A stretch of DNA of 45,002 nucleotides from NCBI GenBank assembly GCA_019058425.1, contig JAHPYZ010000033.1, forward strand, positions 1 through 45,002. The letters are read 5' to 3'. The position numbers and the translations under genes were made by a program. The notes beneath the pieces are model-generated. The model was not told the origin of the DNA and made no database searches. It saw only the letters and a list, made by a program, of their open reading frames with translations. This document shows positions 7,986 through 15,226 of the stretch, piece after piece. Positions within the stretch are counted from its first letter, which is position 1; each line of letters begins with the position of its first letter. Source of the DNA: Promethearchaeota archaeon (lineage in GTDB: Archaea > Asgardarchaeota > Lokiarchaeia > Sigyniarchaeales > SOKP01).

Positions 7986-8276
7986 ATGGCTAATGAAAAT
8001 CAAAATAGTGATTTTGCAAAAAAGGGCGATATTTTAGAATTGAGATTGTATTTTCCAATAAAGGGATTTAACAGAGCTACATCTTATGTTGACCAACAGT
8101 TAATAACTACTCCATTATGTAGTAATATTAGGTTAGTGGATGTAGCAGAAGAGAGGTCAAGGGGTGGGCAAAGACCAGGATTGGATAAAGCATATACAAC
8201 ACAAGTAAGTGGTGCAAGCCATCCAGTATTGGTTATGACCTCTATTGTTTCAACTTATCTTGAAGCGGAGACTTAA
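7986..8276 (+). CDS. Tail protein resembling the N-terminus of a nozzle/hub protein
   Basis: A 96-residue protein. It contains LRLYFPIKGFNRATSY, then TTPLCSNIRLVD and RSRGGQRPGLDKAY, a pattern I associate with the first ~90 residues of phage beta-propeller tail-hub or tail-tubular-B-like proteins (compare the 'N-x-x-P ... K/R-RP' start of T7 gp12-type proteins). The larger hub-like protein at 10162 seems to lack such a start, so this may be a detached N-terminal domain. It stops one base before the next ATG. Confidence 0.55.
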   Translation: MANENQNSDFAKKGDILELRLYFPIKGFNRATSYVDQQLITTPLCSNIRLVDVAEERSRGGQRPGLDKAYTTQVSGASHPVLVMTSIVSTYLEAET

Positions 8277-8277
8277 T

Positions 8278-8673
8278 ATGGGTAGTTTTTCAAATTATCT
8301 TGAGAATAAAGTTCTTGACCACGTTACAGGTAAATCGTCCTATACAGCACCTACTGTTTATGTTGCATTATCTACAGCAGACCCAACAGAGGATGGAAGT
8401 GGTGTAGCTGAACCATCTGGGAATAATTATGCAAGAGTAGAAACTTCATCAGCTACTTGGAATTCTGCATCATCTGGTGCAACAAGTAATGCTAATGCAA
8501 TCACATTTCCAGTAGCATTAGGTTCTTGGGGAACGATAACACATTTTGTTTTATATGATGCTGCTTCAGGAGGCAATATGCTTGCTTATGGTTCTTTGGC
8601 TTCTTCACAAAGCGTCTCTGCTGATGAGAGACCAAAATTTGCCTCAGGGGAGTTGGATATTACTTTGGATTAA
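8278..8673 (+). CDS. Phage tail-associated protein of the 'VYVALSTADPT' type
   Basis: About 131 residues from the ATG at 8278, one base after the previous stop; an upstream in-frame ATG (8245) lies inside the preceding gene and is rejected. Diagnostic segments are FSNYLENKVLDHVTG, PTVYVALSTADPTEDGSG and the WGTITHFVLYD strand near the C-terminus. These are characteristic of a family widely annotated as phage tail fibre or tail-associated protein. It precedes a carbohydrate-binding-like protein, consistent with a receptor-binding cassette. Confidence 0.7.
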   Translation: MGSFSNYLENKVLDHVTGKSSYTAPTVYVALSTADPTEDGSGVAEPSGNNYARVETSSATWNSASSGATSNANAITFPVALGSWGTITHFVLYDAASGGNMLAYGSLASSQSVSADERPKFASGELDITLD

Positions 8674-8678
8674 AAATT

Positions 8679-9356
8679 ATGGCTGATTGGATTGGTATAG
8701 ATGGTTCACATCTTCATTCCCTTTGTGGGGAAGCTACTCCAGGTGGAGAATTGGATGAAGCTTTAGATGGGGATGAAGGCCATCCTTGGATTCATTATAC
8801 AAATCACGTCCATTGGTTCATATTGGATTTGGGTGACTCTTACAATATTACACAGGTAAGAGGAAGGTCAAATACGTTTGACGACCCAAAAGATGTTGAC
8901 ATTTATGTTAGTGATGATGTTGAAAATTTTGGTGATGCAGTCGTAGAAGAAATTTCCACTTTCCGAAATAGAGCAAATTGGTCAACTGTCGAAGTAACCC
9001 CTAAAGTTGGCAGGTATATTAAAGTTAATATTTTGGACACAGAAGATGGAAGTAGAGTTATTGGTTGGGGTTTTGAAGGTCCACTATACACAATATTTGA
9101 TGTTTATGGGGCTGTTCCTGTTGATGTTGAAATATCAGGCTCTTTATCAGCGACTTCATCTTTGTCGGGTAATATGATAGCTACTGTAGTTCCTCCGATT
9201 GATGATAGACCTCCAACTTATGACCCTGATGCGAGTTGGGATGAAGATACTGGAGCGTGGGTTAGTCTTGAAGTTTATGGTGGAGATATATATAAAATCA
9301 ATCTTGTTATTATTGGCCAAGATGATAATGGAAATGGTGTAATCTATTATGGGTAA
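8679..9356 (+). CDS. Discoidin-like (F5/8 type C) carbohydrate-binding tail protein
   Basis: A 225-residue protein. Residues ~45-135 match the discoidin-like galactose-binding fold: HWFILDLGDSYNITQVRGR, a DVDIYVSDD strand, and ANWSTVEVTPKVGRYIKVNI, the usual 'aRYIKv' close. A Ser/Ala linker and a C-terminal unit from DRPPTYDPD to VIIGQDDNGNGVIYYG follow. A similar unit ends the protein at 9779. Such domains bind sugars, so host-surface recognition is likely. It starts 6 bases after the previous gene. Confidence 0.7.
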   Translation: MADWIGIDGSHLHSLCGEATPGGELDEALDGDEGHPWIHYTNHVHWFILDLGDSYNITQVRGRSNTFDDPKDVDIYVSDDVENFGDAVVEEISTFRNRANWSTVEVTPKVGRYIKVNILDTEDGSRVIGWGFEGPLYTIFDVYGAVPVDVEISGSLSATSSLSGNMIATVVPPIDDRPPTYDPDASWDEDTGAWVSLEVYGGDIYKINLVIIGQDDNGNGVIYYG

Positions 9357-9362
9357 TTTAAA

Positions 9363-9779
9363 ATGTCAATAACCTTTCCTGGATATGTAATGGTTGTTAT
9401 AGAAGAGCTTGCTGAACCTTATGATATTTATAATGAAACATATTTAATGGATTTTTGGCAAGATGGGCAAGAATATGGATATTGGTATTCTTCTGAAGGA
9501 GTTTGGGGGCCAGATGGATTATGGGTTCAAGCTTTTCTTGGTGGTGTTGAAACTCCATTTTTTGAATTAGCCCTTGATGGGGATACTTTCTTTTATAGTG
9601 AATTAACAGATTTTCTTGACGACCCTGTAACTTTTTATTTTGAAAATAATATAGCAATTCCAGCTATAGGCGGTAGTTGTGTTTTAATGTGGGTAAAAGC
9701 TGCAAATCCAACTCCTTCTAACAACGCAACAGGTGTATCAAAATACTTAATTAATCTTACTTGGGAGCTTCCTTCATAA
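9363..9779 (+). CDS. Tail/receptor-binding protein ending in half a fibronectin-III-like domain
   Basis: A 138-residue protein with a Trp/Tyr-rich first part (LMDFWQDGQEYGYWY, GVWGPDGLW). It ends with ANPTPSNNATGVSK and LINLTWELPS. That ending is the first two strands of a bacterial FN3-like domain, whose remaining strands appear at the start of the next gene in another frame. Stop and next start overlap (TAATG at 9777-9781). Either the two peptides are made separately by coupling or a frameshift joins them. Confidence 0.65.
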   Translation: MSITFPGYVMVVIEELAEPYDIYNETYLMDFWQDGQEYGYWYSSEGVWGPDGLWVQAFLGGVETPFFELALDGDTFFYSELTDFLDDPVTFYFENNIAIPAIGGSCVLMWVKAANPTPSNNATGVSKYLINLTWELPS

Positions 9780-10162
9780 TGGCATTGTATAGTAGAGTAT
9801 ATTTTAATATTGGTAGTGAATGGATTTATCAAGGCGAAACTGAGGAAACTTCTTGGTCAGTTAGCAAATTTAATTTACAGTATGCTCAAGCTTATCAATG
9901 GAGAGTTGATATTTATGATTCTGAAACAGGAGTAACTACTACTGGAGATGAGTGGGCATTTACAATAAAGAATTGTCCAGCCAGTTTTGATTTGGATAGA
10001 CCAGAAGATTATGATGAAGAAAAGGTTTGGGGATGGGATGGCGAAGATTATAATTGGATTAGTGTTTATGATGGATTTGATGTTGTGAAATTTGGTGGTG
10101 GAAGATATAAACAACAGTTAGTTGTTGTAGGATATAATACTGTTTATTTTGGAGAAACTTAA
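9779..10162 (+). CDS. Tail/receptor-binding protein starting with the second half of a fibronectin-III-like domain
   Basis: About 127 residues from the ATG at 9779. Residues 1-65 (YSRVYFNIGSEWIYQGETEE ... AYQWRVDIYDSETGVTTTGD, then EWAFTI) are the later strands of an FN3-like fold whose start lies in the upstream gene. The C-terminal unit (DRPEDYDEEKVWGWD ... FGGGRYKQQLVVVGYNTVYF) repeats the tail of the protein at 8679, both opening with DRP-x-x-YD. This suggests a shared docking or trimerisation end. The upstream in-frame ATG at 9761 lies inside the previous gene. Confidence 0.65.
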   Translation: MALYSRVYFNIGSEWIYQGETEETSWSVSKFNLQYAQAYQWRVDIYDSETGVTTTGDEWAFTIKNCPASFDLDRPEDYDEEKVWGWDGEDYNWISVYDGFDVVKFGGGRYKQQLVVVGYNTVYFGET

Positions 10163-11679
10163 TGCCTACATTAACACAATTAGGTGCAACTCACGGATTT
10201 ACTGCTGGTGATTTAAATACTGATGGCTATGTTGCAGTTATTCCTGCATTTCAGAAAGTTTACTTTGCTGATGGTAGAACAGAAGGAGATGGAGGTTATA
10301 ATAAATTAGATTTTATAAATACAAGATTAGTTGGTGAAGCATCTGGAACATTTACTGCTGAAGAGCTTGTTGAACAAGCTACAAGTGAAGCAGCAGGAAT
10401 TTTTATTGAAACAATAGGAACTGGAGCAACTGCTTGGCATTTAGTTTATAGAATAACTACTACTGAATTTGATAGTGAACATGTTGTAACTGGTGCTGAT
10501 TCAGAAACGACTGTAACTCCAACATCTGTTGTTGCTCCTCCACATTGGACACCTTGGACTTTAACAACTGGAGATTTTCCTGATGGTGGAAGCAATATAG
10601 GTTCATTATATCTTGGAAGAATTTTTTTAAATGATATGTATCATCCCCATCAATGGATTTGTAGTCGTGCTGGAGACCCATTAGATTTTGATACATCAGA
10701 AGATGATGTTGGTGCAGCAATATCAAGTCAAACATCTGGATTAGCAGGTAAAATTGGAGCACCATTAATAGGATTTATTCCATATAAAAATTATTATCAA
10801 ATTTTTGGGTGTATTGGAGAATTGTGGATAATGAGGGGGGACCCTGCAACAGTAATATCATTTTCAAATTTAAGTTATGCTGATGGGCTGTTTAGTCCAA
10901 CAAGTTGGTGTTTTGATGATAAAGGAAATTTGTATTTTGTTGGAAATAGTGGATTTTATAGACTTCCTGCGGAAGCTGCAACATCAAATGTCGGCCCCGA
11001 AAATTTAACCTTATCAAAATATCCAAATTTATTTAATCAATTAAATTTAAATAGAAGAACCGACAGAGTTGTTGTTGCTTATGATAAAGATAGATTTGGA
11101 ATTATTTTTACTGCTGTTATGATGGATGGAGCTTGGTCATTTTCATTTTTTTATGATATAAGAAATAATTCTATGTGGCCTGAAGAATATGCTACTAATG
11201 CAATTCCAGCTTCAGCATATTATTTTGATTCTTATAGGGGAGATTATAGAAAATTACTTCTTGGGGGGCAAGATGGATATGTAAGAGCTTTTGATGAAGA
11301 TGCAAAAGATGATGATAATGGAGCTTCTGATTCAGCTATTGATAGTTATATAATTTTAGGCCCAATTGATTTATCTCCATTAGTAGCTGGAGAAGGAAAA
11401 CTCCAAGAGTTGATAATAGATTTGTCAGAAGATACTGATGGATTAAGTTGGTCTCTATATTCTGAGGATTCAGCAGAAGCATTAATTGATGGAATAGAAG
11501 AAGGAACTTTATCACCAATAGATAATGGAACATTTAGTAGTGGAGGACACCAAAATTCAATACGAACACATGTTAGGGGAAAATATTTGGCAATAGAATT
11601 AAATAACGATTCATCTGGAGAATCATGGGGATTGGAAACAATTGAATGTAAAATTAAGGTTGTTGGAAGAAAAAAATAA
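10162..11679 (+). CDS. Putative tail hub / nozzle protein (beta-propeller-like)
   Basis: A 505-residue protein, start overlapping the previous stop (TAATG). It is strand-rich with blade-like segments such as IGSLYLGRIFLNDMYHPHQW, YYQIFGCIGELWIMRGD, DDKGNLYFVGNSGFYRL, RVVVAYDKDRFGIIFTAVM and RKLLLGGQDGYVRAFDEDA. Size, blade pattern and position resemble P22 gp10 or T7 gp12-type hub/nozzle proteins. The fold call is inference from the pattern. The short gene at 7986 may supply the missing N-terminal domain. Confidence 0.6.
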   Translation: MPTLTQLGATHGFTAGDLNTDGYVAVIPAFQKVYFADGRTEGDGGYNKLDFINTRLVGEASGTFTAEELVEQATSEAAGIFIETIGTGATAWHLVYRITTTEFDSEHVVTGADSETTVTPTSVVAPPHWTPWTLTTGDFPDGGSNIGSLYLGRIFLNDMYHPHQWICSRAGDPLDFDTSEDDVGAAISSQTSGLAGKIGAPLIGFIPYKNYYQIFGCIGELWIMRGDPATVISFSNLSYADGLFSPTSWCFDDKGNLYFVGNSGFYRLPAEAATSNVGPENLTLSKYPNLFNQLNLNRRTDRVVVAYDKDRFGIIFTAVMMDGAWSFSFFYDIRNNSMWPEEYATNAIPASAYYFDSYRGDYRKLLLGGQDGYVRAFDEDAKDDDNGASDSAIDSYIILGPIDLSPLVAGEGKLQELIIDLSEDTDGLSWSLYSEDSAEALIDGIEEGTLSPIDNGTFSSGGHQNSIRTHVRGKYLAIELNNDSSGESWGLETIECKIKVVGRKK

Positions 11680-11690
11680 GGAAAAAATAA

Positions 11691-12326
11691 ATGGCAAGAA
11701 TTAAAAGAAAAGAAACAAGAAGTCAAGAATTTTATCGGAAAGCTCTTAGTGAATATGGTGGAAGATATGGGCAAGCGATGGGAGAAATATATCAAGCAAA
11801 AGAAACTGCTGCAAAACCAATTAGTTCTGCCTATGGACAGTTAGTTGGATTATTTGAATCAGAGGGAGGTTATGGTGCTGGACAAAGAGCTTTAATTGAA
11901 GAAGAAAGAAAAAGAAATATTGCATCAGCTTTTGGACAAGCAATACAATCTGGAATGTGGTCAGGGACAATGGCTGCGGGAGCACAACAAAGGGCGGGAA
12001 GGTATGCAACTCAACAATTGCTTGGGGTTGAAGATATAAGAATAGAGAAGTTAGCACAATCATTAGAAGCTATGGGGGCTGCTGAGGAAGCAAGAACTTT
12101 AAGAATGACACAAGCAGGACTTACTGGAGCACAAACTATAGGACAACTTGCTGCTGCTGCTCCAACTTATTCACAATATTATGACCCTGGAGAGACAGCA
12201 AGATATACAGCAGGTATGCAATATTTAACCCAAAAAATGCTTGCCGATAAAAAAGCAGAAGAAGCTGAAAGAGAAAGACAATTTGAAACTGAGCAAGAAA
12301 GAAGATTTCAATATAAAGTTTATTAA
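11691..12326 (+). CDS. Putative internal virion / ejection protein (Ala-Gln-rich)
   Basis: A 211-residue, mostly helical protein rich in Ala, Gly, Gln and Glu, with an amphipathic middle (GYGAGQRALIEEERKRNI, MAAGAQQRAGRYATQQLLG) and a charged coiled-coil C-terminus (KKAEEAERERQFETEQERR). This composition is typical of podovirus internal core or ejection proteins. Position after the hub and before the fibre and the 1187-residue ejection-type protein agrees. No enzymatic motif is visible. Confidence 0.6.
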   Translation: MARIKRKETRSQEFYRKALSEYGGRYGQAMGEIYQAKETAAKPISSAYGQLVGLFESEGGYGAGQRALIEEERKRNIASAFGQAIQSGMWSGTMAAGAQQRAGRYATQQLLGVEDIRIEKLAQSLEAMGAAEEARTLRMTQAGLTGAQTIGQLAAAAPTYSQYYDPGETARYTAGMQYLTQKMLADKKAEEAERERQFETEQERRFQYKVY

Positions 12327-12338
12327 TGAGATTTTATA

Positions 12339-13988
12339 ATGTCAAGAAAATTAACACCTGTAATATCTGGTGATTGGGTAACGGTAGAAAACAATTTTAA
12401 TATAATTTCAAGAGAACTTAGTGAAGTTTCTTCTCCAATATTTTCTGGATTAACTTTATCTGGATTAACTTCAAATAGACTTTTAAAAACTGATTCAGAT
12501 ATAGAATTAAAATCTGTTTCAGATTTAACAAATTGGGTTGCTGGAACTACAAATCAAATTTCTGTTTCTGATGATGGTGATGGAACTGTTACTTTAGCAA
12601 TAACTAATCCACTTGACATTCCAGGAAAATTAACTGCTGGCTCGTTTAGTTCTCCAATAGATGTTACTGATGTAAGAGAATATGGTTTTGAAATTCATTA
12701 TTCTGGAAATAATTATAATGCAACTGGAATTAGGTCAAGAGCTTCTGCTGTTACAACAGACACATCTACACAAATTCAAGGTGGTTTATTTCAAGCAGCT
12801 AATAATGATGGAATAAATGTTGGAGTTCTTAATGGTTTAATTGCTGAAGCTATAGGAAAATCAGATTCTACTGCTGCTACAATATCTATGATGAGAGCAG
12901 GGATATTTAATGCGGAATGGAATTCAAAAGATACCGTTACAGATTTAAGAACTTTGCATGTTAGAATTCATACAAGAAATAATGCAACCGAAGGATACAT
13001 TTCAAATTCTGGTTATGGAATTTATATTGAAAATGAAGCTGTAGGTGGAAATGGTCAAGCATTAAATGCTGGAATATATTTTAAAGCTACGAATTTATCT
13101 GGTGGAAATAAGGCATTTGATTATGGAATAGATTTTAGTGGTGGAACTTATAATACTGCTGAGATTAAGCTTTCAAGTGGGGACACTATTGAAAATCTTA
13201 CAATAGGTCAGTTGAATATAAATAGTGATTTAGTAGTTTTTTCTGGAGAGGTAGAAGCAACTACTTTTACTATTGAAGAAACTACACTTTCGATTGATGA
13301 ATGGACATACCTTGATGGATTAGACCAAGCATTAAAAACCAGCGATAGCCCAACCCATCCAACCATAACTTTGACTGATATAGATGATGGAAGAATACCT
13401 TATAGTTCTGCTGGAACATTAGTAGATACAAGTTTATTGACTTGGACACCAGCGACATCTACTTTTGGAACTGGCAGTATAGATATGACTGGTTCATTAA
13501 AATTAGGGACTAACGCAATTATTACACTTCCAAGGGCAAGCAATTACGGATATATATTACAACATTCGGGGGGTGCTACATCAAACGGGGCAAGAGGAAG
13601 TTTTTATCCGCAAAACGATGATAGTGGAATGGTTTTTTATATTATTCCAAAAGGGACTTCAGGATGGAATACTCAAACTGGATTAGCATTATGGAATACT
13701 GATTTTATAAATGATTCTTCTAATTGGGAAAGGTTATATCTTACTGCTTCTAAAAGTTATTATAGTATAGAAATTGCAAAAGCAGGGACAGGAACAAATT
13801 TATATCCCTTATATTTTCAGATGGGTGGAAACAATGCTCTTGTAATAGACACCAATGCAGATGTAGATATTCCTAATGATTTAACGGCTGGAACAATTCA
13901 AGCAGATAATGGTTATACAGGAAGTTGGGTAAATGCAGAAGCAAATACAGTAACAGTTGTTGGAGGAATTATAACAGATGTATCATAA
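12339..13988 (+). CDS. Tail fibre protein (putative)
   Basis: A 549-residue, Gly/Ser/Thr/Asn-rich protein. It has an N-terminal segment suited to virion attachment, then fibre-like repeats: SGLTLSGLT, LTAGSFSSPIDV, GSIDMTGSLKLGTNA, NDLTAGTIQADNG. It ends with GYTGSWVNAEANTVTVVGG, an ending I recall from several phage fibres. A central region (YGFEIHYSGNNYNATGIRSR, GGLFQAANNDGINVGVLNGL) resembles part of the protein at 4549. No chaperone or hydrolase motif is seen. Confidence 0.75.
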   Translation: MSRKLTPVISGDWVTVENNFNIISRELSEVSSPIFSGLTLSGLTSNRLLKTDSDIELKSVSDLTNWVAGTTNQISVSDDGDGTVTLAITNPLDIPGKLTAGSFSSPIDVTDVREYGFEIHYSGNNYNATGIRSRASAVTTDTSTQIQGGLFQAANNDGINVGVLNGLIAEAIGKSDSTAATISMMRAGIFNAEWNSKDTVTDLRTLHVRIHTRNNATEGYISNSGYGIYIENEAVGGNGQALNAGIYFKATNLSGGNKAFDYGIDFSGGTYNTAEIKLSSGDTIENLTIGQLNINSDLVVFSGEVEATTFTIEETTLSIDEWTYLDGLDQALKTSDSPTHPTITLTDIDDGRIPYSSAGTLVDTSLLTWTPATSTFGTGSIDMTGSLKLGTNAIITLPRASNYGYILQHSGGATSNGARGSFYPQNDDSGMVFYIIPKGTSGWNTQTGLALWNTDFINDSSNWERLYLTASKSYYSIEIAKAGTGTNLYPLYFQMGGNNALVIDTNADVDIPNDLTAGTIQADNGYTGSWVNAEANTVTVVGGIITDVS

Positions 13989-14018
13989 TATTATATATAA
14001 TAGTAGAAAGGAAATGTA

Positions 14019-14207
14019 ATGCCTACAATATCTGATGAATGTGGATTTGAAGTAACTTCTGATAATTTACAAGTTAGAACTACTGGAAATAATGATAAAA
14101 TTATTATAACCAAGGATTTGTCAGCAGATGAAGCAGCTTCCTTGGTTTATTTGGCTCAACAAGAAGGTATAACACTTTCAATTTCAATTAAATTAAAAGA
14201 ACCATAA
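14019..14207 (+). CDS. Small acidic hypothetical protein
   Basis: A 62-residue protein after an AAAGGAAA ribosome site. Strands (GFEVTSDNLQVRTTG, DKIIITKDL) precede a helix (SADEAASLVYLAQQEG) and a terminal strand. It follows the fibre gene; an accessory fibre or assembly role is possible but not shown. No family recognised. Confidence 0.6.
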   Translation: MPTISDECGFEVTSDNLQVRTTGNNDKIIITKDLSADEAASLVYLAQQEGITLSISIKLKEP

Positions 14208-14230
14208 TATTTTAAAATTAGGAAAATAAA

Positions 14231-15226
14231 ATGAATAAAAATCCAATAACAGGTTATGCTTATACTAAAGAAAAAGGATATGGTTGGATTGACCCTGAAA
14301 CTGACGAAATTGTTTATAGCAGAGAAAAACCTCCTGGTTTTGAAAGGCAAATCCCTGAAGGTGTTTGGCCTGAAGGAATAAAACATTTAGGGGGTAAATT
14401 GTGGGAAGTTCCAAGTGCTTATGGTATGGGATTGGCTCAAGCTCAAACGAGAGGAGCTATCTCAATTACTCCTGAATATGGTTCTTCTAAATGGGCTGAA
14501 CAAGAAAAGGAATATTTATGGCAAAGTGAATATGATAGATTGAGACAGGAGTGGAGTGCTGCTGATGATAGAGTTATAAAATCGGGATTACCTGATTGGA
14601 GAAAGCAAGTAATAGCAGCAGAGAATTTTTCAGAATTTAAATTAAATAGTCAGAAAGTAAAATCTAAAGTATATGATATAGAAAGAAAATTAGAACAAAT
14701 AAATAATGCAACTAACTTGGATGAAAGAACTAAATCAAATGCAAGAATAAATTTACTTACTCAGAGTATGCCAAGAATTCCTCAATTAACATCTGCTCAA
14801 AAACCTGGTGCTCCAACTGCTATAACTACTTTGGAAAAAGATATTGATTGGATGGTAGGTAGATTGGAAGATGCTTCTTCTTGGAGACCTGGAGCTTATA
14901 ATTTAAGCGGAGTAGAGGCAATTTCTATGCTTAAAAAATATATTCCTGAAGCTGGTTGGTTTGCTAAAAATACAACTCAAAAAATTCAGATATTTTCCGT
15001 GTTGGATAGAGTTTTAAGAAAACATAAAGAGATAGAATGGACTGATAAGGAAAGTAAACAATTTGCAGAAGAATTAGGATTACTTCCTAAATTAGCTGAA
15101 ATCCCGCCTATGGAAAATATGGTTCGGATTCAATCACCAACTGGTGAAATAATGGATGTATCTTCAGATGAATGGGAATCAAAACAAAAAGAAGCGGAAT
15201 CTGAGGGTTGGAGGGTGATGGAGTAA
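14231..15226 (+). CDS. Putative internal virion protein
   Basis: A 331-residue protein with a Pro/Trp-rich N-terminus (GYGWIDPETDEIVYSREKPP), long helical segments (SEYDRLRQEWSAADDRVI, KVYDIERKLEQINNATN) and a short C-terminal module (VRIQSPTGEIMDVSSDEWES). I have seen that kind of module at the end of other phage internal proteins. GGAAAA precedes the ATG. Its stop overlaps the start of the giant protein at 15226. The ejection or internal role is inferred from position. Confidence 0.6.
   Translation: MNKNPITGYAYTKEKGYGWIDPETDEIVYSREKPPGFERQIPEGVWPEGIKHLGGKLWEVPSAYGMGLAQAQTRGAISITPEYGSSKWAEQEKEYLWQSEYDRLRQEWSAADDRVIKSGLPDWRKQVIAAENFSEFKLNSQKVKSKVYDIERKLEQINNATNLDERTKSNARINLLTQSMPRIPQLTSAQKPGAPTAITTLEKDIDWMVGRLEDASSWRPGAYNLSGVEAISMLKKYIPEAGWFAKNTTQKIQIFSVLDRVLRKHKEIEWTDKESKQFAEELGLLPKLAEIPPMENMVRIQSPTGEIMDVSSDEWESKQKEAESEGWRVME

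Noticed and set aside
9761..9781. Upstream ATG (9761) as start of the FN3 second-half gene
   Set aside because: It lies inside the previous gene without a ribosome site; the TAATG overlap at 9779 is the usual coupling in this genome.
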